From positions 62,001 through 126,000 of the forward strand of contig NZ_JANUGP010000018.1 in the NCBI RefSeq assembly GCF_024753135.1: a DNA stretch of 64,000 nucleotides, read 5' to 3'. Positions 1 to 9,080 of this stretch are shown here, one piece after another. This DNA is from Streptomyces pyxinicus. Lineage in GTDB: Bacteria > Actinomycetota > Actinomycetes > Streptomycetales > Streptomycetaceae. Below the pieces are notes generated by a model. It made no database searches. It saw only the letters and a program-made list of their open reading frames with translations, and was not told the origin of the DNA. The translations under genes and the position numbers were made by a program. Every line of letters begins with the position of its first letter. Positions within the stretch are counted from its first letter, which is position 1.

Positions 1-108
1 TGCGGCGTGGTCGACGGTGATCCGGGATCGCGACGGCTCACCCGCGAGGAGGCTGGCGGCGGCACCCAGCAGATACCCGGCGTCCACCAGGACGATGCAG
101 CGGTCCAC
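1..108 (-). CDS. NYN-domain-like protein, 5' part only
   Basis: This is the N-terminal 36 codons of a minus-strand gene that runs off the left edge. The translation begins VDRCIVLVDAGYLLGAA, which resembles the first strand of NYN/LabA-type (PIN-like) nuclease domains, where the early Asp would be a metal ligand. GTG at 108 is preceded 8 nt upstream by GAGGG. An in-frame GTG at 117 is a second possible start. The family call rests on a short stretch and the catalytic residues further in are not visible, so both nuclease activity and substrate are inferred. Confidence 0.5.
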   Translation of the reverse strand, partial: MDRCIVLVDAGYLLGAAASLLAGEPSRSRITVDHAA

Positions 109-332
109 GCGACTCACCCTCTTCCCGGGAGGTTGTGTTTCGGCTTCCTTCGAGTCTGCCCGACCGCACGGGGGTTAACGGCCCGAACTCGATCTTCGGC
201 GTGGCGTTTCCGGGTCCCGCTCGCCCACCTCCCCTGTCACACACGGTAATTATCCGACATGCGCCCGATATCAGCGTATGTGAATCTGGATCCGGCCCTG
301 GCCCCTAGATCCCCTTCAGGAGGCAGATCACC

Positions 333-518
333 ATGGCCAAGAACAAGAACCGCAAGCAGGCCGGCCCGCAGAACCGCGCCCAGCAGAACGAGCGCGCCCA
401 GGAGCGCGCTCAGCGTCCGTCGGCCGAGGAGCAGGACTCCTCGCTGGCGGGCGTCGCGGGCGGCCCCGCGGATGATGTGCACCAGCCGAAGAAGCGTAAG
501 AGCTTCGGCCACAACTAA
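333..518 (+). CDS. small basic hydrophilic protein, 61 aa, unknown function
   Basis: ATG at 333 follows a strong AGGAGG about 10 nt upstream. The product opens with a Lys/Asn/Arg-rich segment (MAKNKNRKQ), continues with Gln/Arg/Glu-rich repeats of the type QNERAQERAQ, and ends with a second basic patch, KKRKSFGHN. It has no membrane segment, no cysteine and low predicted structure. I recall proteins of this kind next to dnaE in streptomycetes, but no function is known to me. A clear terminator follows. It stands alone, divergent from the NYN gene and convergent with dnaE. Confidence 0.8.
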   Translation: MAKNKNRKQAGPQNRAQQNERAQERAQRPSAEEQDSSLAGVAGGPADDVHQPKKRKSFGHN

Positions 519-543
519 AGGGCAGTTGAAGCCCAGGCACAGA

Positions 544-576
544 GAAGGGGCGCGCCCGCAGAGGGTGCGCCCCTTC
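544..576. terminator. bidirectional hairpin between the 61-aa gene and dnaE
   Basis: A perfect 10-bp stem (544-553 with 567-576, GAAGGGGCGC/GCGCCCCTTC) encloses a 13-nt loop. It lies 25 nt after the plus-strand stop and 44 nt beyond the dnaE stop, so it can serve both convergent units. No strong U-tract follows, as is usual in streptomycetes. Confidence 0.75.
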
Positions 577-620
577 GTCGCTCGCCGGCCGCCCGGCCGT
601 CCGGCTGTCCGGCTGTCCGC

Positions 621-3600
621 TCAGCCGGCCAGGCAGGACGGGCCGAGGAGCACCTTCAGGTCGCCGAACAGGGCCGGATCGGGCTTGACCCGGTGCCGGT
701 CCAGGCGCAGCACGGTGGTCTTGCGCGGGCCTTGGAGCTTGATCCGGACCTCGCTGTCGCCCTTGTGGTGGCTGAGGATCTCGCCGAGGCGGCTGACCAT
801 GGGCGGAGTGACCCGGGTGGCCGGGATGGTGAGGATCACGGGCGCGTTGGTGCCCGCGTTGGACAGGTCCGGGACCATCAGCTCCATGGCGACGAGCCGG
901 GGCACGTCCTCGCGCTTGTCGAGCCGGCCCTTGACGAACACCACGGCGTCCTCGACGAGTTGGGTGGACACCAGCTGGTAGGTCGCCGGGAAGAACATGC
1001 ACTCGATGGAGCCGGCCAGGTCCTCGACGGTGGCGATCGCCCAGGCGTTGCCCTGCTTGGTCATCTTGCGCTGGAGGCCCGAGATGATGCCGCCGATGGT
1101 GACGACCGCGCCGTCGCCGTGCTCGCCGCCGGTGAGCTGGGAGATGCCCGCGTCGGCCTTGTCCGCGAGGACGTGCTCCAGGCCGAAGAGCGGGTGGTCG
1201 GAGACGTAGAGACCGAGCATCTCCCGCTCCTGGGCGAGGAGATACGTCTTCTCCCACTCGTCGGTGGAGAACTGCACGTCGAGTCCGAAGCCGGGCTCGC
1301 TGGTGGTCTCCTCCCCCATGCCGCCGAAGAGGTCGAACTGCCCCTCGGCCTCCTTGCGCTTGACCGCGACCACGTTGTCGATCATCGGTTCGTACTGCGC
1401 GGTGAGGCCCTTGCGGGTGTGGCCCATCTCGTCGAAGGCGCCGGCCTTGATCAGCGACTCGGTGGTGCGCTTGTTGCAGACCACCGCCTCGACCTTGTCG
1501 AGGTAGTCGGGGAAGGAGGCGTACTTCCCCTTGGCCTTGCGGCACTTGATGATCGACTCGACGACGTTGGTGCCGACGTTGCGGACGGCGGAGAGGCCGA
1601 AGAGGATCACCTCGTCGCCCTGGGCGGCGAAGTTCGACTCGGACTCGTTGACGTTCGGCGGGAGCACCCGGATGCCCATGCGGCGGCACTCGTTGAGGTA
1701 GATCGCCGACTTGTCCTTGTCGTCCTTGACGGAGGTGAGCAGCGCGGCCATGTACTCGGCGGGGTAGTTCGCCTTGAGGTAGGCGGTCCAGTACGACACC
1801 AGGCCGTACGCGGCGGAGTGGGCCTTGTTGAACGCGTAGCCGGCGAACGGGACCAGCACGTCCCACAGGGCCTGGATGGCCTCGTCGCTGTAGCCGTTCT
1901 TGCGGGCACCGGTCTGGAAGATGGTGAAGTTCTTGGCCAGTTCGTCGGGCTTCTTCTTGCCCATGACGCGGCGCAGGATGTCGGCCTCGCCGAGCGAGTA
2001 GCCGGCGATGATCTGGGCGGCCTTCTGGACCTGCTCCTGGTAGACGATCAGGCCGTAGGTGACCGCGAGGACCTCTTCGAGGGGCTCCTCCAGCTCCTTG
2101 TGGATCGGCGTGATCTCCTGCTGCTTGTTCTTGCGCAGCGCGTAGTTCGTGTGCGAGTTCATGCCCATCGGGCCCGGCCGGTACAGGGCCGACACGGCGG
2201 AGATGTCCTCGAAGTTGTCGGGCTTCATCAGCCGCAGCAGGGACCGCATGGGGCCACCGTCGAACTGGAAGACGCCGAGGGTGTCGCCGCGCTGGAGGAG
2301 TTCGAAGGTCGTCGGGTCGTCCAGCGGCAGGGACAGCAGGTCGATGTCGAGGCCCTTGTTGGCCTTCACCATCTTGACCGCGTCGTCCATGATCGTGAGG
2401 TTGCGCAGGCCCAGGAAGTCCATCTTCAGCAGGCCGAGCGACTCGCAGCTCGGGTAGTCCCACTGCGTGATGGTGACGCCGTCGGTGTGCCGCACCCAGA
2501 CCGGGACGTGCTCGGTGATGGTCTCGCTGGACATGATCACGCCGGCGGCGTGCACGCCCATCTGCCGGACCAGGCCCTCCACGCCGCGCGCGGTGTCGAT
2601 GACCTTCTTCACGTCCGGCTCGTTCTCGTACATCGACCGGACCTCGCCCGCCTCCGAGTACCGGGGGTGCTCGGGGTTGGTGATGCCGTCGATGTTGATG
2701 CCCTTGCCGAGGACGTCGGCGGGCATGGCCTTGGTGATGCGGTCGCCCATCGCGTACGGGTAGCCCAGCACGCGCGCGGAGTCCTTGATCGCGTTCTTGG
2801 CCTTGATGGTGCCGTAGGTGCCGATCATGGCGACCTTGTCGGCGCCGTACTTCTCGGTGACGTAGCGGATCACCTCGACGCGCCGGCGCTCGTCGAAGTC
2901 GATGTCGACGTCGGGCATGGAGATGCGCTCGGGGTTGAGGAACCGCTCGAAGATCAGGCCGTGCGGGATCGGGTCGAGGTCGGTGATGCCCATGGCGTAG
3001 GCGACGATCGAGCCGGCCGCGGAACCTCGGCCGGGGCCGACCGCGATGCCGTTGTTCTTGGCCCACATGATGAAGTCGGCGACCACGAGGAAGTAGCCGG
3101 GGAAGCCCATCGAGATGATGACATCCATCTCGTAGTCGGCCTGCTTCTGGCGGTCCTCGGGGATGCCGTCCGGGAAGCGGCGCTCCATGCCGCGGCGGAC
3201 CTCCTCCTTGAACCAGGTGACCTCGGTGTACCCCTCGGGGATGTCGAACTTGGGCATGAGGTCGCGCTTCTCGAACATGCCGGTGGTGTCGACCATCTCG
3301 GCCACCAGCAGCGTGTTGGCGCAGCCTTCCTGCCAGGCGTCCGAGGAGTCGATGGCGTACATCTCGTCCGTGGACTTCAGGTAGTAGCCGGTGCCGTCGA
3401 ACTTGAAGCGGCCCGGGTCGGAGAGGTTCTTGCCGGTCTGGATGCACAGCAGGGCGTCGTGGGCGGTCGCCTCGTGCGCGTACGTGTAGTGCGAGTCGTT
3501 GGTGACCAGCGGGGGGATGCCGAGCTTCCTGCCGATCTCCAGCAGGCCGTCGCGGACCCGGTGCTCGATGTCGATGCCGTGGTCCATCAGCTCCAGGAAG

Positions 3601-4160
3601 TACCGGTCCTTGCCGAAGATGTCCTGGTAGTCGGAGGCGGCCTTGATGGCCTCGTCGAACTGGCCGAGGCGCAGCCGGGTCTGCACCTCGCCGGAGGGGC
3701 AGCCGGTGGAGGCGACGATGCCCTCCGACCACTGGGAGATCGTCTCCTTGTCCATCCGCGGCCACTTCTGGAGCCAGCCCTCGGCGTAGGCGTCGGAGGA
3801 GAGGCGGAAGATGTTGTGCAGACCGGTCCTGTTCACCGCCCACATCGTCTTGTGGGTGTAGCCGCCGGAGCCGGAGACGTCGTCGCGCTTCTGGTGCGGC
3901 TGGCCCCACTGGATCTTGCGCTTGTTGCGCCGGGACTCGGGGGCGACATACGCCTCGATCCCGATGATCGGGGTGATTCCGGCCTTCTGCGCGGTGTGGA
4001 AGAAGTCGTACGCGCCGTGCAGGTTGCCGTGGTCGGACATGGCGATGTGCGTCATGCCCATCTCATTGCACGCGTTGAACATGTCCTTCAGCCGCGCGGC
4101 ACCGTCCAGCAGCGAGTACTGGGTGTGGACGTGCAGGTGCGTGAACGGCGGCTTGGACAC
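621..4160 (-). CDS. dnaE: DNA polymerase III alpha subunit (replicative polymerase)
   Basis: This is the catalytic subunit of the chromosomal replicase, 1179 aa, the normal DnaE length. The N-terminus carries the PHP domain signature HLHVHTQYSLLDGA. The catalytic Asp pair lies in PDVDIDF near residue 417, followed by the polymerase-core motifs FDGGPMRSLL and YRPGPMG. I chose GTG at 4160 (VSKPPFTHLH) because GGAGG lies 7 nt upstream. An upstream in-frame ATG at 4205 would add 15 residues that do not look like the family. It is monocistronic, divergent from the DUF2252 gene across a 169-bp shared promoter region. Confidence 0.97.
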   Translation of the reverse strand: MSKPPFTHLHVHTQYSLLDGAARLKDMFNACNEMGMTHIAMSDHGNLHGAYDFFHTAQKAGITPIIGIEAYVAPESRRNKRKIQWGQPHQKRDDVSGSGGYTHKTMWAVNRTGLHNIFRLSSDAYAEGWLQKWPRMDKETISQWSEGIVASTGCPSGEVQTRLRLGQFDEAIKAASDYQDIFGKDRYFLELMDHGIDIEHRVRDGLLEIGRKLGIPPLVTNDSHYTYAHEATAHDALLCIQTGKNLSDPGRFKFDGTGYYLKSTDEMYAIDSSDAWQEGCANTLLVAEMVDTTGMFEKRDLMPKFDIPEGYTEVTWFKEEVRRGMERRFPDGIPEDRQKQADYEMDVIISMGFPGYFLVVADFIMWAKNNGIAVGPGRGSAAGSIVAYAMGITDLDPIPHGLIFERFLNPERISMPDVDIDFDERRRVEVIRYVTEKYGADKVAMIGTYGTIKAKNAIKDSARVLGYPYAMGDRITKAMPADVLGKGINIDGITNPEHPRYSEAGEVRSMYENEPDVKKVIDTARGVEGLVRQMGVHAAGVIMSSETITEHVPVWVRHTDGVTITQWDYPSCESLGLLKMDFLGLRNLTIMDDAVKMVKANKGLDIDLLSLPLDDPTTFELLQRGDTLGVFQFDGGPMRSLLRLMKPDNFEDISAVSALYRPGPMGMNSHTNYALRKNKQQEITPIHKELEEPLEEVLAVTYGLIVYQEQVQKAAQIIAGYSLGEADILRRVMGKKKPDELAKNFTIFQTGARKNGYSDEAIQALWDVLVPFAGYAFNKAHSAAYGLVSYWTAYLKANYPAEYMAALLTSVKDDKDKSAIYLNECRRMGIRVLPPNVNESESNFAAQGDEVILFGLSAVRNVGTNVVESIIKCRKAKGKYASFPDYLDKVEAVVCNKRTTESLIKAGAFDEMGHTRKGLTAQYEPMIDNVVAVKRKEAEGQFDLFGGMGEETTSEPGFGLDVQFSTDEWEKTYLLAQEREMLGLYVSDHPLFGLEHVLADKADAGISQLTGGEHGDGAVVTIGGIISGLQRKMTKQGNAWAIATVEDLAGSIECMFFPATYQLVSTQLVEDAVVFVKGRLDKREDVPRLVAMELMVPDLSNAGTNAPVILTIPATRVTPPMVSRLGEILSHHKGDSEVRIKLQGPRKTTVLRLDRHRVKPDPALFGDLKVLLGPSCLAG

Positions 4161-4329
4161 GGTACGGCCTCCAACGGAAACGCTCGGCGACGGGTGGACG
4201 GACACTCTGGGGGACAGCGTCGAAGTCTATGCCCCGCCACTGACACGCGCCGGGCACTCCCGCGTACCTTCATGCGTTGGAACGGCAGAACAGCTGTCGT
4301 ACGTGTGACGCACCAGGAGGCACCCCGCG

Positions 4330-5655
4330 ATGTCGGTACCCCAGCTCAGTGACGAGCAGCGCGGCGAGGAGATCCTCGCCGTCTTCGACACCGCCTTCGG
4401 CCGGCTCCTGGCCGCCGACCCGGCCGCGTTCCGCGTGAAGTTCCGGAAGATGGCGGCCTCCGCCTTCGCGTTCTACCGGGGCACGGCGTGCCTCTTCTAC
4501 CAGGACCTGCACGCGGAGAAGCGGGGCGGCCCGTTCCTGGACGACCGCACCTCGCGCGTGTGGATCCACGGCGACCTGCACGCCGAGAACTTCGGCACGT
4601 ACATGGATTCCAACGGCCGCCTGGTCTTCAACGTCAACGACTTCGACGAGGCGTACGTCGGCCCCTTCACCTGGGACCTGAAGCGCTTCGCGGCCTCGAT
4701 CGCCCTGATCGGGTACGCGAAGGCGCTCAGCGACGACCAGATCACCGAGCTGGTGACGGTGTACGCGCTGGCCTACCGGGAGCGGATCCACGCGCTGTCG
4801 ACGGGCGTCAAGAGCGACGAGGTGCCGCCGTTCACGCTGGACACCGCGCAGGGTCCGCTGCTGGACGCGCTGCGTGACGCCCGCTCGCTGACCCGCTTCG
4901 GACTGCTGGACTCGATGACCGAGATCCGCGAGTTCGAGCGCCGCTTCGCGCCGGACGGCGGCTCCGTCGAGCTGGACGCGGCGACCCGGTACAAGGTGCT
5001 GGCCGCCTTCGACGGGTACCTGGAGACGCTGCCGGACTCCTCGCTGGCCCGCCCGGACTCGTACCGGGTCAAGGACGTGGTCGGCCGCCGGGGCATCGGC
5101 ATCGGCTCGGCGGGGCTGCCGTCGTACAACATCCTGCTGGAGGGGCACAGCGACGCCCTGGAGAACGATGTGGTGATCTACATCAAGCAGGCGCAGACCC
5201 CGGCCGTCTCCCGGCACATCACGGACCCGGCGATCGCCGGGTACTTCCAGCACGAGGGCCACCGCACGGTGATCAGCCAGCGCGCCCTCCAGGCGCACGC
5301 CGACCCGTGGCTGGGCTGGACCGAGCTGGACGGCGCGGGCCAGCTGGTCGCCGAGATCTCGCCGTACGCGGTGGACCTGGACTGGGGCGACATCGACGAC
5401 CCGGAGGAGATCGCGGCCGTCGTCGCCGACCTGGGCCGGGCCACGGCCACGATGCACGCGGCGGCGGACGACACCTCCGGGGAGTCCCTGGTGCCGTTCT
5501 CCACCGAACGGGCCATCGACGCGGCGCTCGCGGCCGACGAGGAGGGCTTCGCGCCGCTCCTGGTGGACTTCGCGCACGACTACGGCGCACGCGCGCGTGC
5601 CGATCACCAGATCTTCCTCGACCTGTTCCGCAACGGCCGGATCCCGGGGCTGTGA
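4330..5655 (+). CDS. DUF2252 family protein
   Basis: The 441-aa protein has the DUF2252 hallmarks: an N-terminal block MAASAFAFYRGTA, then WIHGDLHAENFG (around residues 78-89) and NVNDFDEAYVGPFTWDLKR. The HGDLHxEN and D-F-D pattern resembles the catalytic and metal-binding loops of aminoglycoside-phosphotransferase/kinase-like folds, so a phosphotransferase-type activity is possible but not established. ATG at 4330 has AGGAGG 9 nt upstream. It is divergent from dnaE and not obviously in an operon. No signal peptide or membrane segment is seen. Confidence 0.88.
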   Translation: MSVPQLSDEQRGEEILAVFDTAFGRLLAADPAAFRVKFRKMAASAFAFYRGTACLFYQDLHAEKRGGPFLDDRTSRVWIHGDLHAENFGTYMDSNGRLVFNVNDFDEAYVGPFTWDLKRFAASIALIGYAKALSDDQITELVTVYALAYRERIHALSTGVKSDEVPPFTLDTAQGPLLDALRDARSLTRFGLLDSMTEIREFERRFAPDGGSVELDAATRYKVLAAFDGYLETLPDSSLARPDSYRVKDVVGRRGIGIGSAGLPSYNILLEGHSDALENDVVIYIKQAQTPAVSRHITDPAIAGYFQHEGHRTVISQRALQAHADPWLGWTELDGAGQLVAEISPYAVDLDWGDIDDPEEIAAVVADLGRATATMHAAADDTSGESLVPFSTERAIDAALAADEEGFAPLLVDFAHDYGARARADHQIFLDLFRNGRIPGL

Positions 5656-5722
5656 CGGACCGGTCTCACAGGCACCCTTTAGGGGTCCCTTACCGGCCGA
5701 CGTGACAGACTCTGCTCTCGCT

Positions 5723-6406
5723 ATGGACATATCCGGGACCCGCCTCAGAGCCGTGCGCGCGGCGCTGTTCACGGCCTTCGTCGTGACGCTCGGCACCGCG
5801 TCGCACGTGCTGCTGTCCCGGGCTCCGCTGCCGTCGGCGACCGTGGCCGCGGTCGCCGCCGGCGTGTTCGCCGCCGCGTTCGCGCTGGCGGGCCGCGAGC
5901 GCGGCTTCGGCCGGATCGCGGCCCTGCTGATCCCGCTGGAGCTGGCGGCCGACACCGTGTTCACCACCGGCCAGCGCGCCTGCTACGGGCGGGCGGGCGG
6001 CCCGGTGGCGGGCCCCCTGCACGCCTTCGGCCTGGACGTGCTGTGCGACGGGCGGATGGGCTCCCCGCTGGCCCGGGTGGCCGGCGGGGCGGACCGGGCG
6101 CCGGCGCTGCTGGCCGGGGCCGGTCCGGCGACGGCCTGGCTGCTGCTCGCCGCGCACGTGGGCGTGGGCCTGCTGGCCGCCGCCTGGCTGCACCGGGGCG
6201 AGCGGGCGCTGGCCCAGCTGTTGCGCGCGGTCGCCGCGGGCACGTTCCGGCCGCTGCTGCTGGCGGTGGCCGCGGTCACCGTCCGGCCGGCCCTGCGGCG
6301 ACTGCCGCCGCGCCCGGCCCCGCGCCTCGCCCTCGTCCGCGACGGGCTCTTCGTGCACTCCCTGGGACGGCGCGGGCCGCCGTGCTCCCCGGCGGCCCTC
6401 GCCTGA
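5723..6406 (+). CDS. hypothetical integral membrane protein
   Basis: The product is about 227 aa with four to five hydrophobic stretches: ALFTAFVVTLGTASHVLL, a Val/Ala-rich segment, IAALLIPLELAADTVF, AWLLLAAHVGVGLLAAAWL, and LLLAVAAVTV. The C-terminus is Arg/Pro-rich and presumably cytoplasmic. I recognise no domain. The start is uncertain. ATG at 5723 opens a sensible signal-anchor, GTG at 5702 is an alternative, and neither has a good ribosome site. The 67-nt gap after the DUF2252 gene and the 76-nt gap before the DsbA-like gene allow co-transcription. Confidence 0.6.
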   Translation: MDISGTRLRAVRAALFTAFVVTLGTASHVLLSRAPLPSATVAAVAAGVFAAAFALAGRERGFGRIAALLIPLELAADTVFTTGQRACYGRAGGPVAGPLHAFGLDVLCDGRMGSPLARVAGGADRAPALLAGAGPATAWLLLAAHVGVGLLAAAWLHRGERALAQLLRAVAAGTFRPLLLAVAAVTVRPALRRLPPRPAPRLALVRDGLFVHSLGRRGPPCSPAALA

Positions 6407-6482
6407 GCGGCCACCGAGCACCAGCGGTCCCCACACCTACCCCGCGTACGGCACGTGCGCGTCCCACAGGGAGAACACCGGT

Positions 6483-7295
6483 ATGAGCAAGCGGAACAGC
6501 CAGACGGCGAAGACGGCGGCCCGGGAGCGGCTGCGCCTGGAGCGCGAGCGGCAGGCCAAGCGCGACAAGGTCAGGCGGCAGGTCATCGTGGCCGCCTCGG
6601 TGGTGGCCGTGCTGGCCGCGGCCGGCGGCATCGGCTACGCCGTCGTCCAGGCCAACAAGCCCAGCTACTGGGAGGGCCTGAAGGACGCCAAGGTCACCGC
6701 CCCGGCCCACACCACGGGCACGAAGGGCACCACGGTCGTCATAGGCAAGGACACCGCCAAGAAGACCCTCAAGGTCTACGAGGACGCGCGCTGCCCGGTC
6801 TGCGCCCAGTTCGAGCAGACCGTCGGCTCGACCGTGAAGAAGGACATCGACGACGGCAAGTTCAAGATCCAGTTCGTGGGTGCGACGTTCATCGACCGCA
6901 CCGACGGCCAGGGCTCCAAGAACGCGCTCAGCGCCCTCGGCGCCGCGCTGAACGTCTCCCCGGAGGCCTTCCTGGACTTCAAGGCCGCGCTGTACTCCAC
7001 GAAGTGGCACCCCGAGGAGACGGACGACAAGTTCAAGGACGACGCCTACCTGCTGAAGGTCGCGGACACCGTCCCCGCGCTGAAGGGCAACGCCACGTTC
7101 GAGAAGGCCGTGAAGAACGGCACCTACGACGCCTGGGCGATGGCCATGTCCAAGACGTTCGACGAGAACAAGGACAGCGTGACGGGCACGCCCAGCTTCA
7201 TCATGGACGGCAAGAAGCTCACCGGTCCCGACGGCGGCGCGCCGATGACGGTGGAGAACTTCAACAAGGCGGTGGACGCGGCCCTCAAGGGCTGA
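6483..7295 (+). CDS. DsbA-like thioredoxin-fold protein, membrane anchored
   Basis: The 270-aa protein starts with a charged cytoplasmic tail. A single membrane segment (about residues 34-54) follows, then an extracellular thioredoxin-like domain. The redox motif is C104-P-V-C107 in YEDARCPVCAQFEQ, and a cis-Pro loop (TGTPSFIMDG) comes near residue 235, as in DsbA/DSBA_4-type oxidoreductases and mycobacterial DsbA-like proteins. It probably catalyses or proofreads disulfide bonds in exported proteins. The next gene encodes an exported phosphatase, a plausible client, but this is inference. GGGAGA lies ahead of ATG 6483. A strong terminator follows. Confidence 0.88.
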   Translation: MSKRNSQTAKTAARERLRLERERQAKRDKVRRQVIVAASVVAVLAAAGGIGYAVVQANKPSYWEGLKDAKVTAPAHTTGTKGTTVVIGKDTAKKTLKVYEDARCPVCAQFEQTVGSTVKKDIDDGKFKIQFVGATFIDRTDGQGSKNALSALGAALNVSPEAFLDFKAALYSTKWHPEETDDKFKDDAYLLKVADTVPALKGNATFEKAVKNGTYDAWAMAMSKTFDENKDSVTGTPSFIMDGKKLTGPDGGAPMTVENFNKAVDAALKG

Positions 7296-7331
7296 CACCC
7301 CCTCAGCCGGCCTGAATCGGGCGGCGACGTG

Positions 7332-7366
7332 AAGGGCGGGCGAACTTTCCGGGTTCGCCCGCCCTT
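7332..7366 (+). terminator. terminator after the DsbA-like gene
   Basis: A perfect 13-bp stem (7332-7344 AAGGGCGGGCGAA with 7354-7366) has a 9-nt loop and ends in CTTTC. It sits 36 nt after the stop. Its right arm overlaps the -35 area of the phoD promoter, so termination and phoD initiation share DNA. Confidence 0.8.
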
Positions 7367-7388
7367 TCGGCATACCGGCCAGTAACCT
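7353..7388 (+). promoter_or_regulatory. candidate leaderless phoD promoter with PHO-box-like unit
   Basis: TAACCT (7383-7388) lies 8 nt before the phoD GTG, a typical leaderless -10 placement. No good -35 hexamer is present. The -35 zone instead holds GTTCGCCCGCC (7353-7363), which matches 9 of 11 positions of the streptomycete PhoP direct-repeat unit GTTCACCCGGC as I recall it. The neighbouring 11-mers match poorly, so PhoP binding is a hypothesis. Confidence 0.4.
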
Positions 7389-7396
7389 GATCGGCC

Positions 7397-9067
7397 GTGA
7401 CCAGTCCTTACAGATCGTCCGAGGCCGCGCAGCGCCTCGACTCCCTCACCCCCAGCCGCCGTACGGTCGTCAAGGCCGCGGCGGCGACCGCTGTCCTGGC
7501 CGGCCCGCTGGCCGCCGCGCTGCCGGCCCGTGCCGCCACGGACGCCCCCGCCTTCCTGCACGGCGTCGCCTCCGGCGATCCGCTGCCCGACGGTGTCCTG
7601 CTGTGGACCCGGGTGACCCCCACCCCCGAGTCCCTGCCCGGCTCCGGAGTGGGCCCGGACACCGAGGTGAGCTGGATCGTCGCCAGGGACCGGGCGCTGA
7701 CGGACATCGTCGCCAAGGGGTCCCTCACCGCGCGCGCCGCCTCCGACCACACCGTGAAGGCCGACATCCGCGGCCTCGAACCGGCCACCGACTACTGGTT
7801 CCGCTTCTCGGCCGGCGGCACCGACTCCCCGGCGGCGCGCACCCGCACCGCGCCGGCGGCGGACGCCCCGGTCGCCGGCCTGCGCTTCGGCGTGGTCTCC
7901 TGCGCCAACTGGGAGGCCGGCTACTTCTCGGCCTACCGCCATCTCGCGGCCCGCACCGACCTGGACGCCTGGCTGCATCTCGGCGACTACATCTACGAGT
8001 ACAAGTCCGGTGAGTACGCGGCCCGCGGCAAGGTCGTACGGCCGCACGCGCCCGCGAACGAGATCCTCACCCTCGCCGACTACCGGATCCGGCACGCGAA
8101 GTACAAGACCGACCCCGACCTCCAGGCGCTGCACGTGAAGGCGCCGGTCATCGCGATCTGGGACGACCACGAGTTCGCCGACAACGCCTGGTCGGGCGGC
8201 GCGGTCAACCACACCGAGGGCGCCGAGGGCACCTGGACGTCCCGTCAGGCCGCCGCCAAGCAGGCCTACTTCGAGTGGATGCCGGTGCGCCCGGCGATCG
8301 AGGGCACCACCTACCGCCGGCTGCGCTTCGGCAAGCTCGCCGACCTGTCCCTGCTGGACCTGCGCTCGTTCCGCTCCCAGCAGGCGGGCACCGCGAGCGG
8401 CTCGGTGGACGACCCGGACCGTACGATCACCGGGCGCGCCCAGCTCGACTGGCTGAAGGCGGGGCTGAAGGCCTCCGACACCAGGTGGCGGCTGGTCGGC
8501 AACTCCGTGATGATCTCGCCGTTCTCCTTCGGCTCGCTCTCCGCCGACCTGTTCAAGCCGCTGGCCAAGCTGCTCGGGCTGCCGCAGGAGGGCATAGCCG
8601 CCAACACCGACCAGTGGGACGGCTACACCGACGACCGGCGCGAACTCCTGGGCCACCTGCGCGCGAACGCGATCGGCAACACCGTCTTCCTGACCGGTGA
8701 CATCCACATGGCGTGGGCGAACGACGTGCCGATGGACGCGGGCACCTATCCGCTGTCGGCCTCCGCGGCCACCGAGTTCGTGGTGACCTCGGTGACCTCC
8801 GACAACCTCGACGACGTGGTGAAGGTCCCCGAGGGCACGGTCTCGGCGATCGCCGCGCCGGTCATCCAGGCCGCCAACCGGCACGTGCACTGGCTGGACA
8901 CCGACCGGCACGGCTACGGCGTGCTGGACATCACGGCCGACCACGCGCAGATGGACTACTACGTGCTGTCCGACCGCACCAAGGCCGACGCCACCTCGAA
9001 GTGGGTCCGCTCCTACCGCACCCGCAACGGCACCCAGAAGATCGAGCGGACCTACGACCCGGTGTAA
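7397..9067 (+). CDS. phoD: alkaline phosphatase D, Tat-exported
   Basis: This is a PhoD-family metallophosphoesterase (Ca/Fe type) of 556 aa that hydrolyses phosphodiesters and monoesters outside the cell. The twin-arginine signal is SRRTVVKAAAATAVLAG, ending near ALPARA. An N-terminal PhoD_N fold starts at FLHGVASGDPLPDGVLLWTRV. Metal-binding motifs are CANWEAGY, LHLGDYIYEY, WDDHEFADNAW and LTGDIHMAW. GTG 7397 is used without a ribosome site, just downstream of a TAACCT -10, suggesting a leaderless mRNA. In Streptomyces this gene is phosphate-starvation-induced through PhoP. It is convergent with the next gene, 13 nt away. Confidence 0.95.
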   Translation: MTSPYRSSEAAQRLDSLTPSRRTVVKAAAATAVLAGPLAAALPARAATDAPAFLHGVASGDPLPDGVLLWTRVTPTPESLPGSGVGPDTEVSWIVARDRALTDIVAKGSLTARAASDHTVKADIRGLEPATDYWFRFSAGGTDSPAARTRTAPAADAPVAGLRFGVVSCANWEAGYFSAYRHLAARTDLDAWLHLGDYIYEYKSGEYAARGKVVRPHAPANEILTLADYRIRHAKYKTDPDLQALHVKAPVIAIWDDHEFADNAWSGGAVNHTEGAEGTWTSRQAAAKQAYFEWMPVRPAIEGTTYRRLRFGKLADLSLLDLRSFRSQQAGTASGSVDDPDRTITGRAQLDWLKAGLKASDTRWRLVGNSVMISPFSFGSLSADLFKPLAKLLGLPQEGIAANTDQWDGYTDDRRELLGHLRANAIGNTVFLTGDIHMAWANDVPMDAGTYPLSASAATEFVVTSVTSDNLDDVVKVPEGTVSAIAAPVIQAANRHVHWLDTDRHGYGVLDITADHAQMDYYVLSDRTKADATSKWVRSYRTRNGTQKIERTYDPV

Positions 9068-9080
9068 CCGGTGTGGCCGC

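Noticed and set aside
328..3909. Very long open frame opposite and offset to dnaE (1193 codons)
   Set aside because: It is a GC-bias shadow. The translation is low-complexity Arg/Pro/Gly/Ala/His-rich, while the adjacent frame gives full DnaE with all catalytic motifs.
4161..4329. LexA-like site in the dnaE/DUF2252 divergent region
   Set aside because: TCGTACGTGTGACG resembles only half of a streptomycete LexA box and lacks the second GTTC half.
693..4352. Plus-strand 1219-codon open frame antisense to dnaE
   Set aside because: Its Val/Leu/Gly/Asp-rich composition without domains is typical of the antisense shadow of a high-GC gene.
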